Assembly (NCBI GenBank): GCA_965279735.1
Contig: OZ257260.1
Span: 310,001-374,000, forward strand
Origin: CAIUGU01 sp965279735
Lineage (GTDB): Bacteria > Pseudomonadota > Gammaproteobacteria > Steroidobacterales > Steroidobacteraceae
Reading direction: 5' to 3'
Length of the DNA: 64,000 bases
Below, piece by piece: positions 26,593 through 34,870 of this stretch. The notes below the pieces were generated by a model that was not told the origin of the DNA, made no database searches, and saw only the letters and a program-made list of their open reading frames with translations. How positions within the stretch are numbered: position 1 is the first letter of the stretch; each line of letters starts with the position of its first letter. Position numbers and translations under genes: made by a program.

Positions 26593-27582
26593 TTGTCCAC
26601 CTCTTCCCCAGCCGGCGTATTGCTTGTCACCGGCGACCAGATTGCCCGCTACGGTTTCGGCGAAGGGCATCCCTTCGGCCCGGACCGGCATGGCGTATTC
26701 GTCAGGGAAATTCGCAACGCAGGTCTGCAGGAGCGGGTCCGTTGGGGCGAACCCCGACTCGCAGACCAGGCGGAACTCGAGTCGTTTCACACGCCGGAGT
26801 ATGTGGCGTTCGTTCGCGAGCGTTCCGCCACTGGCGAGGGCTACCTGGACGGCGGTGACACCCCTGCCTGGAAGGGGGTCTTCGAGGCGGCCAGCCACGT
26901 TGTAGGCGCGACGCTCGTTGCGGTGGAAGAAGTGATGGCCGGCCGGGCGCGACGCGGGTTCATTCCGATCGCAGGCCTCCACCACGCTGCCCGCACCAAG
27001 GCTGCAGGCTTCTGCGTCTTCAACGACTGCGGGGTGGCGATCGAGACATTGCGTGGGCGTTATGGACTGAAAAAAATCGCCTATGTCGACATCGACGCCC
27101 ACCACGGCGATGGCGTTTTTTACGGGTTCGAGTCCGATCCCGATCTGCTGTTTGCCGATACCCACGAGGATGGCCGCTATCTCTATCCGGGGACCGGCAC
27201 GGCACAGGAGACCGGGACCGGCGATGCCAAGGGCACGAAGCTCAATATTCCCCTGGCGCCGGGCGCGGGCGATGCGGAATTCCTGGCGGCCTGGGAACAG
27301 ATCGAGGCTTACCTGACCGCTGCCGCCCCGGAATTCATCCTTTTCCAGTGCGGTGCAGACAGCGTGGAGGGCGACCCGATCACCCACCTGCGCTTCAGCC
27401 CGGCGGCACACGCCCATGCGGCAAGCCGTCTGTGCGCGCTGGCCGACGAATTCGGGCATGGCCGGGTGGTAGGCATGGGCGGCGGCGGCTACAACCGGGA
27501 CAACCTGGCGCGTGCCTGGACCGGGGTAGTGAAGGCATTCGTCCAGGCCGAGCCGGGCGAAAAGGACCCTGGCCGCACATAG
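26593..27582 (+). CDS. Histone deacetylase / acetoin utilisation AcuC-family deacetylase
   Basis: This protein of about 329 residues has the HDAC fold motifs GLHHAARTKAAGFCVFNDCGVAI, VDIDAHHGDGV and QCGADSVEGD, with the zinc Asp/His/Asp and general-base His pair present. Substrates in bacteria include acetylated polyamines, acetoin pathway proteins or small amides. The start is uncertain. TTG at 26593 lies after a TGCTACCCT extended -10 near 26548, whereas ATG at 26503 has AGGGGA upstream but gives a non-homologous leader. It is divergent from ettA and 78 bp before glyA. Confidence 0.85.
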   Translation: MSTSSPAGVLLVTGDQIARYGFGEGHPFGPDRHGVFVREIRNAGLQERVRWGEPRLADQAELESFHTPEYVAFVRERSATGEGYLDGGDTPAWKGVFEAASHVVGATLVAVEEVMAGRARRGFIPIAGLHHAARTKAAGFCVFNDCGVAIETLRGRYGLKKIAYVDIDAHHGDGVFYGFESDPDLLFADTHEDGRYLYPGTGTAQETGTGDAKGTKLNIPLAPGAGDAEFLAAWEQIEAYLTAAAPEFILFQCGADSVEGDPITHLRFSPAAHAHAASRLCALADEFGHGRVVGMGGGGYNRDNLARAWTGVVKAFVQAEPGEKDPGRT

Positions 27583-27623
27583 GTCGCAGGCAGGTCTCGG
27601 GGCGTTACCCGCCTGCCTTCCTG

Positions 27624-27629
27624 TAGAAT
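27624..27629 (+). promoter_or_regulatory. Predicted -10 element of glyA
   Basis: TAGAAT with a GC-rich discriminator lies 31 bases before the glyA start. The same TAGAATCCGCGC string precedes parE at 43258, which suggests a common strong housekeeping promoter type. No good -35 is visible. Confidence 0.4.
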
Positions 27630-27660
27630 CCGCGCTCCCCCACGCGGAGATTTTCCCTTT

Positions 27661-28920
27661 ATGTTCCCAGCCGACAGCCAGATCGCCGGGTTCGATCCCG
27701 AACTCAAGGCGGCACTTGATGCCGAATACCGGCGCCAGGAAGAGCACATCGAACTCATCGCTTCGGAGAACTACGCGAGCCCGCGCGTTCTCGAGGCGCA
27801 GGGTACGGTGCTGACGAACAAGTACGCTGAAGGCTATCCGGGCAAGCGTTACTACGGTGGTTGTGAGCATGTCGATGTGGCGGAAGTACTCGCGATCGAA
27901 CGGGCGAAAAAACTGTTCGGTGCTGCTTACGCCAACGTCCAGCCGCATTCGGGCTCCCAGGCGAATGCCGCTGCCTATCTCGCACTGATCAATCCGGGTG
28001 ATGCCATTCTCGGCATGAGCCTTGATCATGGCGGCCATCTGACCCACGGTGCCAAGGTGAATTTCTCCGGCCGAGTCTTCAAGGCTACGCAGTACGGCCT
28101 CGATCCCGCGACGGGCGAAATCGACTACAACCAGGTCGACCGGCTGGCCCAGGAACACAAGCCACGGCTGATCATTGCCGGTTTTTCCGCCTATTCGCGC
28201 GTGATCGACTGGGCGCGTTTCCGCAAGATCGCGGACAGCGTCGGCGCCTACTTCCTGGTCGATATGGCGCATGTCGCCGGTCTTGTGGCGGCGGGTGTCT
28301 ATCCGAGTCCCGTGCCCTTCGCCGATGTCGTGACGTCGACCACGCACAAGACGCTGCGTGGCCCCCGCGGTGGACTCATCCTCGCCAAGGCCAATGAAGA
28401 GATCGAAAAGAAGCTGAATTCGCAGGTTTTCCCCGGCACGCAGGGTGGCCCGCTAATGCATGTGATCGCGGCGAAGGCAGTGGCTTTACTTGAAGCCCTG
28501 CAGCCCGAGTTCAACGCGTACCAGCAGCAGATCGTCGTGAACGCCCGGGTCATGGCGAAGACCCTGCAGCAGCGCGGTTACAAGATCGTCTCCGGCGGGA
28601 CGGACAACCACCTCTTCCTGGTGGATCTCATCGGCCGCGAACTGACGGGCAAGGAAGCGGACGCCGCGCTGGGCCGTTCGAACATTACGGTCAACAAGAA
28701 CTCCGTGCCCAACGATCCACGTTCGCCTTTCGTGACAAGCGGACTGCGCTTGGGTACGCCTGCGGTGACAACCCGCGGCATGCGCGAGGCGGAAGTGACT
28801 GATCTCGGCAACTGGATTGCCGATGTCCTCGACAAGCCGGACGATGCAACGATTGCCCGCGTGAAAGGCCAGGTACTCGAGCTGTGCGCAAGGTTCCCGG
28901 TCTACGGCAAGAAGCCCTGA
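27661..28920 (+). CDS. glyA: Serine hydroxymethyltransferase
   Basis: This 419-residue PLP enzyme interconverts serine and glycine with tetrahydrofolate as one-carbon carrier. Family blocks are complete: ELIASENYASPRVLEAQGT, NKYAEGYPGKRYYGGCEHVD, VDMAHVAGLVAAGVYPSP, and TTHKTLRGPRGG holding the PLP Lys at residue 230. It precedes nrdR, which is the common gammaproteobacterial order, separated by a strong hairpin at 28943-28967. Confidence 0.98.
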   Translation: MFPADSQIAGFDPELKAALDAEYRRQEEHIELIASENYASPRVLEAQGTVLTNKYAEGYPGKRYYGGCEHVDVAEVLAIERAKKLFGAAYANVQPHSGSQANAAAYLALINPGDAILGMSLDHGGHLTHGAKVNFSGRVFKATQYGLDPATGEIDYNQVDRLAQEHKPRLIIAGFSAYSRVIDWARFRKIADSVGAYFLVDMAHVAGLVAAGVYPSPVPFADVVTSTTHKTLRGPRGGLILAKANEEIEKKLNSQVFPGTQGGPLMHVIAAKAVALLEALQPEFNAYQQQIVVNARVMAKTLQQRGYKIVSGGTDNHLFLVDLIGRELTGKEADAALGRSNITVNKNSVPNDPRSPFVTSGLRLGTPAVTTRGMREAEVTDLGNWIADVLDKPDDATIARVKGQVLELCARFPVYGKKP

Positions 28921-28942
28921 AGTCCGGGCTCCAGGTCCTGGG

Positions 28943-28967
28943 CAAAGAGCCAGCGCCTGGCTCTTTG
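28943..28967 (+). terminator. Hairpin between glyA and nrdR
   Basis: CAAAGAGCCAG and CTGGCTCTTTG form a perfect 11-bp stem around CGC. No T run follows. It may mark the glyA transcript end or reduce read-through into the riboflavin operon. Confidence 0.5.
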
Positions 28968-29000
28968 TGACCAGAGCCCTACGCCCAGAGTCCGTTTTCC

Positions 29001-29510
29001 ATGTACTGCCCCTTCTGCGCCCACGAAGAAACCAAGGTCACCGATTCGCGGCTGGCCGGTGAGGGCCAGCAGATTCGCAGGCGGCGCGAATGCCTGGCCT
29101 GTGGCGAGCGCTTCACGACGTTCGAGACAGCGGAGCTTGTGATGCCCCGCATCGTGAAAAGCGATTCGACCCGTGAGCCTTTCGACGAGAACAAGTTGCG
29201 GCACGGCATGTTGAAGGCCCTGGAAAAAAGACCCGTGGCGAGCGAAGCCATCGATGCCGCCGTCGTGCACATCTGTCATCGTCTGCGGACGCTGGGTGAA
29301 CGCGAAGTGCCTGCCCGACTGATCGGCGAGTTCGTCATGGAAGAATTGCGCCATCTCGATGAAGTGGCATTCGTCCGCTTTGCATCGGTGTATCGCAGCT
29401 TCCAGGACGTCGATGCCTTCCGCGAGGAAATCGAGCGTTTGCGCCTGCAGCCCGGCCGTGCAGCCGACAACCAGCTGCCGCTGTGGACCGGCGGCGAGCG
29501 CAAGAAATAG
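29001..29510 (+). CDS. nrdR: Transcriptional repressor NrdR
   Basis: This 169-residue regulator of ribonucleotide reductase genes has an N-terminal zinc ribbon (CPFC at residues 3-6 and CLAC near 31-34) followed by an ATP-cone (about residues 46-136). It senses ATP/dATP and binds NrdR boxes at nrd promoters elsewhere. The ribD start is only 2 bp after its stop, so it heads the riboflavin operon, as in many proteobacteria. Confidence 0.97.
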   Translation: MYCPFCAHEETKVTDSRLAGEGQQIRRRRECLACGERFTTFETAELVMPRIVKSDSTREPFDENKLRHGMLKALEKRPVASEAIDAAVVHICHRLRTLGEREVPARLIGEFVMEELRHLDEVAFVRFASVYRSFQDVDAFREEIERLRLQPGRAADNQLPLWTGGERKK

Positions 29511-29512
29511 CA

Positions 29513-30619
29513 ATGTTCCCGGAGCTCGATCAGAAAATGATGGCTCGCGCGCTGCAACTGGCGGAGCGCGGACTGTATACGACCGATCCCAATCCGAGTG
29601 TCGGCTGCGTCATCGCCAATGGTGAAAAAATCCTGGGCGAAGGCTGGACCAGCCCTGCCGGCGGACCCCATGCGGAAGTGAATGCACTGCGCGCAGCGGG
29701 CGAAGCTGCGAGGGGGGCAACGGTGTACGTTTCCCTTGAGCCCTGTTCGCATCATGGGCGGACCCCTCCCTGCACCGATGCATTGGTTGAGGCAGGAGTC
29801 CGGCGGGTGGTGTGCGCGCTCCAGGATCCCAATCCGCTCGTGAACGGTGTAGGACTGCAGCGCCTGCGCGATGCCGGCATCGCCGTCGAAACGGGGCTGC
29901 TTGCCCAAGAGGCGGCCCGGCTCAATGCGGGTTTCATCAAACGCATGACGTGCGGGTTGCCGAGAGTGACTGTGAAGATTGCCGCGAGCCTCGATGGCAA
30001 GGTTGCGCTGCGCAATGGGGTAAGCCGCTGGATCACCGGCGAACCCGCGCGCCGTGACGTGCAGCGGTTGCGAGCCCGCAGCTCGGCGATACTCACCGGC
30101 ATAGGCACTGTGCTTGCCGACGATCCGCAACTCACCGTGCGCGATGCTGAAATCGACATGCTGGGTCGTCAGCCGCTGCGTGTGGTGTGCGATACGCAGC
30201 TGCGCATGCCGGCCACTGTGCGCATGTTGAAGGAGAAAGGTTCGACGCTTATGTACGCTGCGGCAGGAAAGAAGAGCGAGGCGCTCGAAAGGGCAGGTGC
30301 CATCGTGCAGCAGATTGCTGCCAGCGAGAGCGGCTCTGTCGATCTGCAGGCCGTGTTGCGTGATCTCGCGCGGCGCGAATGCAATGAGGTGCTGGTGGAG
30401 GCGGGGCCGGTTCTTGCGGGCCGTTTCCTCGAACTGGGGCTCGCGGATGTCCTGATCGTTTACCTGAGCCCGGTGCTGCTCGGGAATGACGCCCGTTCCA
30501 TGCTTGCGTTGCCCGCGATCGATGCCATGGAACAGCGCCTTGAACTCGATCTCGTCGCCACCACGCAGGTGGGCAACGATCTCAAATTGACCTGGCAGCC
30601 GCGCACGCGAGCGGTCTGA
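29513..30619 (+). CDS. ribD: Riboflavin biosynthesis protein RibD (deaminase/reductase)
   Basis: This 368-residue bifunctional enzyme has an N-terminal deaminase domain with HAEVNAL and the zinc Cys pair in PCSHHGRTPPC, and a C-terminal reductase domain beginning near residue 145 (VTVKIAASLDGKVA). It converts the pyrimidine product of GTP cyclohydrolase II in two steps. The ATG at 29513 is 2 bp after the nrdR stop. It is followed by ribE after 17 bp. Confidence 0.97.
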   Translation: MFPELDQKMMARALQLAERGLYTTDPNPSVGCVIANGEKILGEGWTSPAGGPHAEVNALRAAGEAARGATVYVSLEPCSHHGRTPPCTDALVEAGVRRVVCALQDPNPLVNGVGLQRLRDAGIAVETGLLAQEAARLNAGFIKRMTCGLPRVTVKIAASLDGKVALRNGVSRWITGEPARRDVQRLRARSSAILTGIGTVLADDPQLTVRDAEIDMLGRQPLRVVCDTQLRMPATVRMLKEKGSTLMYAAAGKKSEALERAGAIVQQIAASESGSVDLQAVLRDLARRECNEVLVEAGPVLAGRFLELGLADVLIVYLSPVLLGNDARSMLALPAIDAMEQRLELDLVATTQVGNDLKLTWQPRTRAV

Positions 30620-30636
30620 GTCCTGAAGGAAAGTTA

Positions 30637-31251
30637 ATGTTCACCGGTATCGTCCAGACCATTGGCGCTGTCCGCGACATCACGCCCACAGATGGCGATG
30701 TCAGGCTGACGATTGCGGCGCCAGAGGGATATCTCGCGGGAGCTGCCCTCGGCGACAGCATTTCAGTCAATGGCTGCTGCCTGACAGTGACGCAGTTCGT
30801 GGATGCTGCGTTCGTTGCCGATGTTTCGCGCGAGACGCTTTCGTTGACGACGCTGGGCTCCTGGATCGTCGGGACGCGTGTCAATCTCGAAAAGGCATTG
30901 CGCGCAGGTGATGCGCTCGGGGGGCACTATGTTTCCGGGCACGTGGACGGAGTTGTGACGGTGACAGCCATCGCCAGCGATGCACGCTCACAGAGAGTGG
31001 GATTTTCTGTCCCCGCCGCGTTGGCCCGTTACATCGCGCGCAAGGGATCAGTGACGATCGATGGCGTCAGTCTCACGGTGAATGGCGTCAGTGATCTGCG
31101 GGCCGGCTTGCCTGAGGCGACGTTCGACGTCAATCTCGTGCCGCATACACTCGATGTGACGATCCTCGGCGGGTATGCAAAAGGTACGCGCGTCAATTTC
31201 GAGGTGGACGTGATTGCCCGGTACCTCGAACGCATGATGGTTACATCATGA
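30637..31251 (+). CDS. ribE: Riboflavin synthase, alpha chain
   Basis: This 204-residue protein has two lumazine-binding repeats: MFTGIVQTIG with SVNGCCLTV, and YVSGHVDGVV with TIDGVSLTVNGV. It dismutates two molecules of 6,7-dimethyl-8-ribityllumazine into riboflavin. AAGGAAAG lies before the start. The stop overlaps the next start by ATGA. Confidence 0.97.
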   Translation: MFTGIVQTIGAVRDITPTDGDVRLTIAAPEGYLAGAALGDSISVNGCCLTVTQFVDAAFVADVSRETLSLTTLGSWIVGTRVNLEKALRAGDALGGHYVSGHVDGVVTVTAIASDARSQRVGFSVPAALARYIARKGSVTIDGVSLTVNGVSDLRAGLPEATFDVNLVPHTLDVTILGGYAKGTRVNFEVDVIARYLERMMVTS

Positions 31252-32351
31252 CGCTGCACCCCATCGAGGACATCCTTGCCGACCTGCGCGTTGGACGCAT
31301 GGTCGTCATCATGGACGACGAGGATCGTGAGAACGAAGGCGATCTCATCATGGCGGCCGAACATGTGCGGCCTGAGGACGTCAACTTCATGGCGCGCTAC
31401 GGACGCGGTCTCATCTGCCTGACGCTGACGCAGGAGCGTTGCCGGCAGTTGCGACTGCCACTGATGGTCAGCGATACGCATCTCGAACATACGACGAACT
31501 TCACGGTGTCCATCGAAGCCGCTGAAGGCGTGACGACAGGCATCTCTGCCCACGATCGTGCCCACACGATTCGCACGGCTGTCGATCGCAAGGCGGTGGC
31601 AGGAGATCTTCGCCAGCCCGGGCACATCTTTCCGCTCATGGCGCAGCCTGGCGGAGTCCTGACGCGGGCAGGGCATACGGAGGCTGGTTGCGATCTCGCC
31701 AGGCTCGCTGGCTGCGAGCCGGCGGCGGTGATTGTCGAGATCCTCAATGAAGACGGCACGATGGCTCGCCGGCCGGATCTCGAGAAATTCGCGGAGCTCC
31801 ATGGCCTCAAGATCGGGACGATCGCGGATCTGATCCGCTACCGGCTCGACAAGGAACGTTCGGTCGAGCGTATTTCGGACCAGCAGATCGCGACCGAATT
31901 CGGGCCTTTCCGCATGCTGGCCTATGAGGACCACGTCAACCAGACGGTGCACCTCGCGCTGGTGCGCGGTGATCTCAGCCAGGTTGCCGCGCCGCTGGTG
32001 CGTGTGCACCTCCGGGATACGCTGCGAGACCTCGTGGGTGTGCATCTCGAATCGCTGGGACGACCGCTGCGATCGGCGATGCAGCGGATTGCGCGGGAAG
32101 GCTCCGGCATTATCGTGGTGCTCCGGCCCGAAGAGACCCCACGGGATCTGGCGGATGCAGTCAGAAGCCTCGGTTCCGGAGCAACTGTTGCGAGTCGCGG
32201 TGCGGGGATGAAGGTCCTGCGGACGTATGGCATTGGCGCGCAGATCCTCCGCGACCTGGGGGTCAGCCGCATGCGGGTGCTGTCAGCGCCCTGGCAGATG
32301 CACGGACTGTCGGGTTTCGACCTCGAGGTGGTCGAGTACGTCGAAAGCTGA
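31248..32351 (+). CDS. ribB: RibBX-type 3,4-dihydroxy-2-butanone 4-phosphate synthase with degenerate GTP cyclohydrolase II domain
   Basis: This 367-residue protein has an intact N-terminal DHBP synthase domain (residues 1-205) with DDEDRENEGDLIMAA, the substrate-binding TRAGHTEAGCD and a metal-binding His. The C-terminal half (about 210-367) is related to GTP cyclohydrolase II, but the three zinc cysteines and the RCDCG stretch are gone; the corresponding region reads LVRVHLRDTLRDLVGV. The RxEGRGIGL nucleotide motif is also changed (LRPEETPRDL). The N-terminal reaction should work, while cyclohydrolase activity should not, so a separate ribA must exist elsewhere. RibB proteins with such tails are known in proteobacteria. 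It overlaps ribE by 4 bp. Confidence 0.93.
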   Translation: MTLHPIEDILADLRVGRMVVIMDDEDRENEGDLIMAAEHVRPEDVNFMARYGRGLICLTLTQERCRQLRLPLMVSDTHLEHTTNFTVSIEAAEGVTTGISAHDRAHTIRTAVDRKAVAGDLRQPGHIFPLMAQPGGVLTRAGHTEAGCDLARLAGCEPAAVIVEILNEDGTMARRPDLEKFAELHGLKIGTIADLIRYRLDKERSVERISDQQIATEFGPFRMLAYEDHVNQTVHLALVRGDLSQVAAPLVRVHLRDTLRDLVGVHLESLGRPLRSAMQRIAREGSGIIVVLRPEETPRDLADAVRSLGSGATVASRGAGMKVLRTYGIGAQILRDLGVSRMRVLSAPWQMHGLSGFDLEVVEYVES

Positions 32352-32401
32352 TTGCGTATCCCCGCTATACTCCGCTCCTCAAATCTGCCCGGACCGTTCC
32401 C

Positions 32402-32878
32402 ATGGACAACGTGAAAATCATCGAAGGCGACCTGCAGGTGCGCGATCTGCGCTTTGCCATCGCTGCCACGCGCTTCAACCAGTTCATCGTCGAGCAGCTC
32501 GTGCTGGGCGCGACCGATATCCTCAAGCGTCACGGCGCCAGCGACAAGCAGATGGACATCATCCGCGTTCCCGGGGCCTACGATCTGCCGCTCATCGTCA
32601 GAAAGCTCGCCGAGAGCAAGCGTTATGACGCGATCATTGCGCTGGGTGCGGTGGTCCGCGGGGACACCGCTCATTTTGATTATGTGGCGGGCGAGTGTGC
32701 GGGTGGCCTCGCGCGCGTATCGCAGGACACGGGTATCCCGGTTGCGTTCGGTGTGCTGACAACGGAAACGGTCGAGCAGGCCATTGATCGTGCGGGCACC
32801 AAGTCCGGCAACAAAGGCGCGGATGCAGCCTTGTGTGCACTCGAACTGGCCAACCTGCTCAGGCGTCTTCAGTCTTGA
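32402..32878 (+). CDS. ribH: 6,7-dimethyl-8-ribityllumazine synthase
   Basis: This 158-residue protein joins the ribB product and the RibD product to make lumazine. Signatures are RFNQFIVEQLVLGA, VPGAYDLPLIVRKLAE, ALGAVVRGDTAHFDYVAGE with the catalytic His, and FGVLTTETVEQA. Members assemble as pentamers or 60-mers. A -10-like TATACT sits at 32366-32371, 31 bases upstream, so it may have an extra promoter. It overlaps nusB by 4 bp. Confidence 0.97.
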   Translation: MDNVKIIEGDLQVRDLRFAIAATRFNQFIVEQLVLGATDILKRHGASDKQMDIIRVPGAYDLPLIVRKLAESKRYDAIIALGAVVRGDTAHFDYVAGECAGGLARVSQDTGIPVAFGVLTTETVEQAIDRAGTKSGNKGADAALCALELANLLRRLQS

Positions 32879-33363
32879 GCCAGCCAGTCCGCAAATCAGG
32901 TCGGGGCAGTCGCGCACGCAGTGTTGCGCGCAAGCTGGCCATGCAGGCCCTGTATCAGTGGCAACTGACGGGGCAGTCGCCGGATGCCGCGAAGGATCTC
33001 TGCGCACAATTTGCGGAGAGTGAGGATTATCCGGGCGCTGACGCCGAATATTTTGCCGACCTGCTCCAGCAATGCATTGCGCGGCAGGCAGAACTGGACG
33101 CAGTGCTCTCCGGCTATGCGGATCGTCCTGTTGCGCAGCTCGATCCAGTGGAGCGCGCCATCCTGTGGCTCGGTATCTACGAGATTGTGGCGCGACCGGA
33201 TGTGCCGCCGCGCGTCGTGATCAACGAAGCGGTCGAGTTGACGAAGCGCTTCGGTGCGACGGATGCGCACAAGTACATCAACGCGTTGCTCGACAAGGCA
33301 GCGCGCGAACGCCGCGTTGAAGCTGCCGCTGCCGGCATGGATGCGTCCGGCCCGAACTCATGA
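32875..33363 (+). CDS. nusB: Transcription antitermination protein NusB
   Basis: This 162-residue all-helical protein binds boxA RNA with NusE in rRNA antitermination. It shows SVARKLAMQALYQWQLTG, LDPVERAILWLGIYEI and VVINEAVELTKRFGATDAHKYINALLDK. The TTG start at 32875 overlaps the ribH stop in a TTGA arrangement, which marks translational coupling; the upstream ATG in the same frame would extend deep into ribH. The usual ribH-nusB-thiL order is kept. Confidence 0.95.
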   Translation: MSQPVRKSGRGSRARSVARKLAMQALYQWQLTGQSPDAAKDLCAQFAESEDYPGADAEYFADLLQQCIARQAELDAVLSGYADRPVAQLDPVERAILWLGIYEIVARPDVPPRVVINEAVELTKRFGATDAHKYINALLDKAARERRVEAAAAGMDASGPNS

Positions 33364-33388
33364 TCCCTTGAGTTTCAGGCGCCACACT

Positions 33389-34351
33389 ATGCACGCTGGC
33401 GCACCGGGCGAATTCGATATCATTGCGCGCTATTTTTCGCGCCGCAGCTCGCGCCCTGACGTGGTGCTCGGGGTAGGCGACGACGCTGCCCTGCTCAACG
33501 TTCCTTCGGGCAGCACGCTTGTAGCGGCCGTCGATACCATCGTTGAAGGCGTGCACTTTCCCGTTGGCACCGATGCCCGGGATATCGGCTATCGCGCAAT
33601 GGCCGTGAACCTGAGTGACATGGCGGCCATGGGTGCAGCTCCTGCGTGGGCCTTGCTGTCGCTCTCCTTGCCGAAATCTGAACCCGCATGGCTGGAAGGC
33701 TTTGCAGCCGGTCTTTATGAGCTTGCAGACCGGCACAACGTTGCGCTCGTGGGCGGAGATACGGTCCGGGGTCCGCTGGTGTTGACGGTACAGATCCTTG
33801 GGCTCCTTCCGGCCGGCAAAGCCTTGCGCCGCAGCGGTGCGAAGCCTGGAGATCTGGTCTATGTGTCGGGTGTTCCTGGTGAAGCCGCGGCGGGACTCGC
33901 CGTGATCCAGAAGGAAATGGCGGGCGGTGATGCGGTGGCTTTTCTGCAGCAGCGTTTCCTGCGTCCCGAACCGCGTGTAGCGCTCGGACGTGCGTTGCTG
34001 GATGTGGCCAGCGCTGCCATGGATGTGTCAGACGGATTGCTGACGGACCTCGGCAAGCTCTGTCGGGCGAGTGGCTGCGCTGCCAGTCTCGATCTTGAAT
34101 CACTGCCTTCTTCGCCGCAGATGCATTCGCTGTTCGATGACGCTGCTTGCGACCGGTTTGCGCTGGCAGGCGGCGACGACTACGAGCTGCTCTTTACCGT
34201 GCCGCCCGACCGCGTCGCCTCCATTGTCCGTTGCACCCGCATCGGGAGAATTCTGGCGGCAGAAGAATCCCCCGGTGCTGTCCACTGTTTCCGCTACGGT
34301 CAGCAGGTTGACGTGGATGCGCCGGGCTTCGATCATTTTTCGGGCGGTTGA
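33389..34351 (+). CDS. thiL: Thiamine-monophosphate kinase
   Basis: This 320-residue enzyme phosphorylates thiamine monophosphate to the cofactor diphosphate. It is an AIRS-type ATP enzyme with GEFDIIARYF at the N-terminus, the metal motif VLGVGDDAALL, and later GGDTVRGP and MDVSDGLLTDLGKL. ATG 33389 is the family start. It ends overlapping or adjoining pgpA. Confidence 0.96.
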   Translation: MHAGAPGEFDIIARYFSRRSSRPDVVLGVGDDAALLNVPSGSTLVAAVDTIVEGVHFPVGTDARDIGYRAMAVNLSDMAAMGAAPAWALLSLSLPKSEPAWLEGFAAGLYELADRHNVALVGGDTVRGPLVLTVQILGLLPAGKALRRSGAKPGDLVYVSGVPGEAAAGLAVIQKEMAGGDAVAFLQQRFLRPEPRVALGRALLDVASAAMDVSDGLLTDLGKLCRASGCAASLDLESLPSSPQMHSLFDDAACDRFALAGGDDYELLFTVPPDRVASIVRCTRIGRILAAEESPGAVHCFRYGQQVDVDAPGFDHFSGG

Positions 34352-34356
34352 ACCCC

Positions 34357-34833
34357 ATGAGATGGAACGCCGATCCCCGAATCCTGCGTCAGCCCGTCCA
34401 CCTGGTGGCGTTCGGTTTCGGTACGGGATTGAGCCCTTATGCTCCCGGCACGTTCGGAACACTCGTCGGTCTGCCGCTGGTCCTGCTGGCAGCGCCGTGG
34501 GGCTTTACCGCGCATCTCGCGGTTGCTGTGGCGGCCTTCCTGTTCGGTACCTACGTCTGTGGCGAGAGCGCGCGACGGCTGGGGGTGCACGACCATGGGG
34601 GCATCGTCTGGGATGAAGTCACGGGATATGCCATCACCATGCTGGCGGCGCCCCCTGAACCCGTGTGGCTGGCGACGGGCTTCGTGCTGTTCCGCATCTT
34701 CGATATCTGGAAGCCATGGCCGATCCGGGAGGCCGATCACAGTCTAAAGGGCGGGCTGGGAATTATGCTCGATGACGTACTCGCAGCCATTTATGCGGGG
34801 ACCATCCTGTACCTGCTACACGCCCTGCTTTAG
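34357..34833 (+). CDS. pgpA: Phosphatidylglycerophosphatase A
   Basis: This 158-residue inner-membrane enzyme removes the phosphate of phosphatidylglycerol phosphate. It shows GTGLSPYAPGTFGTLVGLPL, WDEVTGYAITM with metal-binding acidic residues, and the DIWKPWPI block, with four or five membrane segments. The ATG at 34357 is chosen; a TTG at 34348 overlapping the thiL stop is also possible. Confidence 0.95.
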   Translation: MRWNADPRILRQPVHLVAFGFGTGLSPYAPGTFGTLVGLPLVLLAAPWGFTAHLAVAVAAFLFGTYVCGESARRLGVHDHGGIVWDEVTGYAITMLAAPPEPVWLATGFVLFRIFDIWKPWPIREADHSLKGGLGIMLDDVLAAIYAGTILYLLHALL

Positions 34834-34870
34834 ATACACACAAGCAACCCAAGCGACTCCGGCCGAAACC

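Noticed and set aside
26176..28347. A 723-codon open frame on the minus strand
   Set aside because: It is antisense to the HDAC and glyA genes, whose proteins have complete family motifs. The frame is a by-product of GC-rich codon use and its translation is Arg/Ala-rich with no recognisable domain.
30620..32401. FMN or THF riboswitch in the riboflavin operon or before glyA
   Set aside because: Spacers are too short or lack the conserved elements; the glyA leader is about 30 bases.
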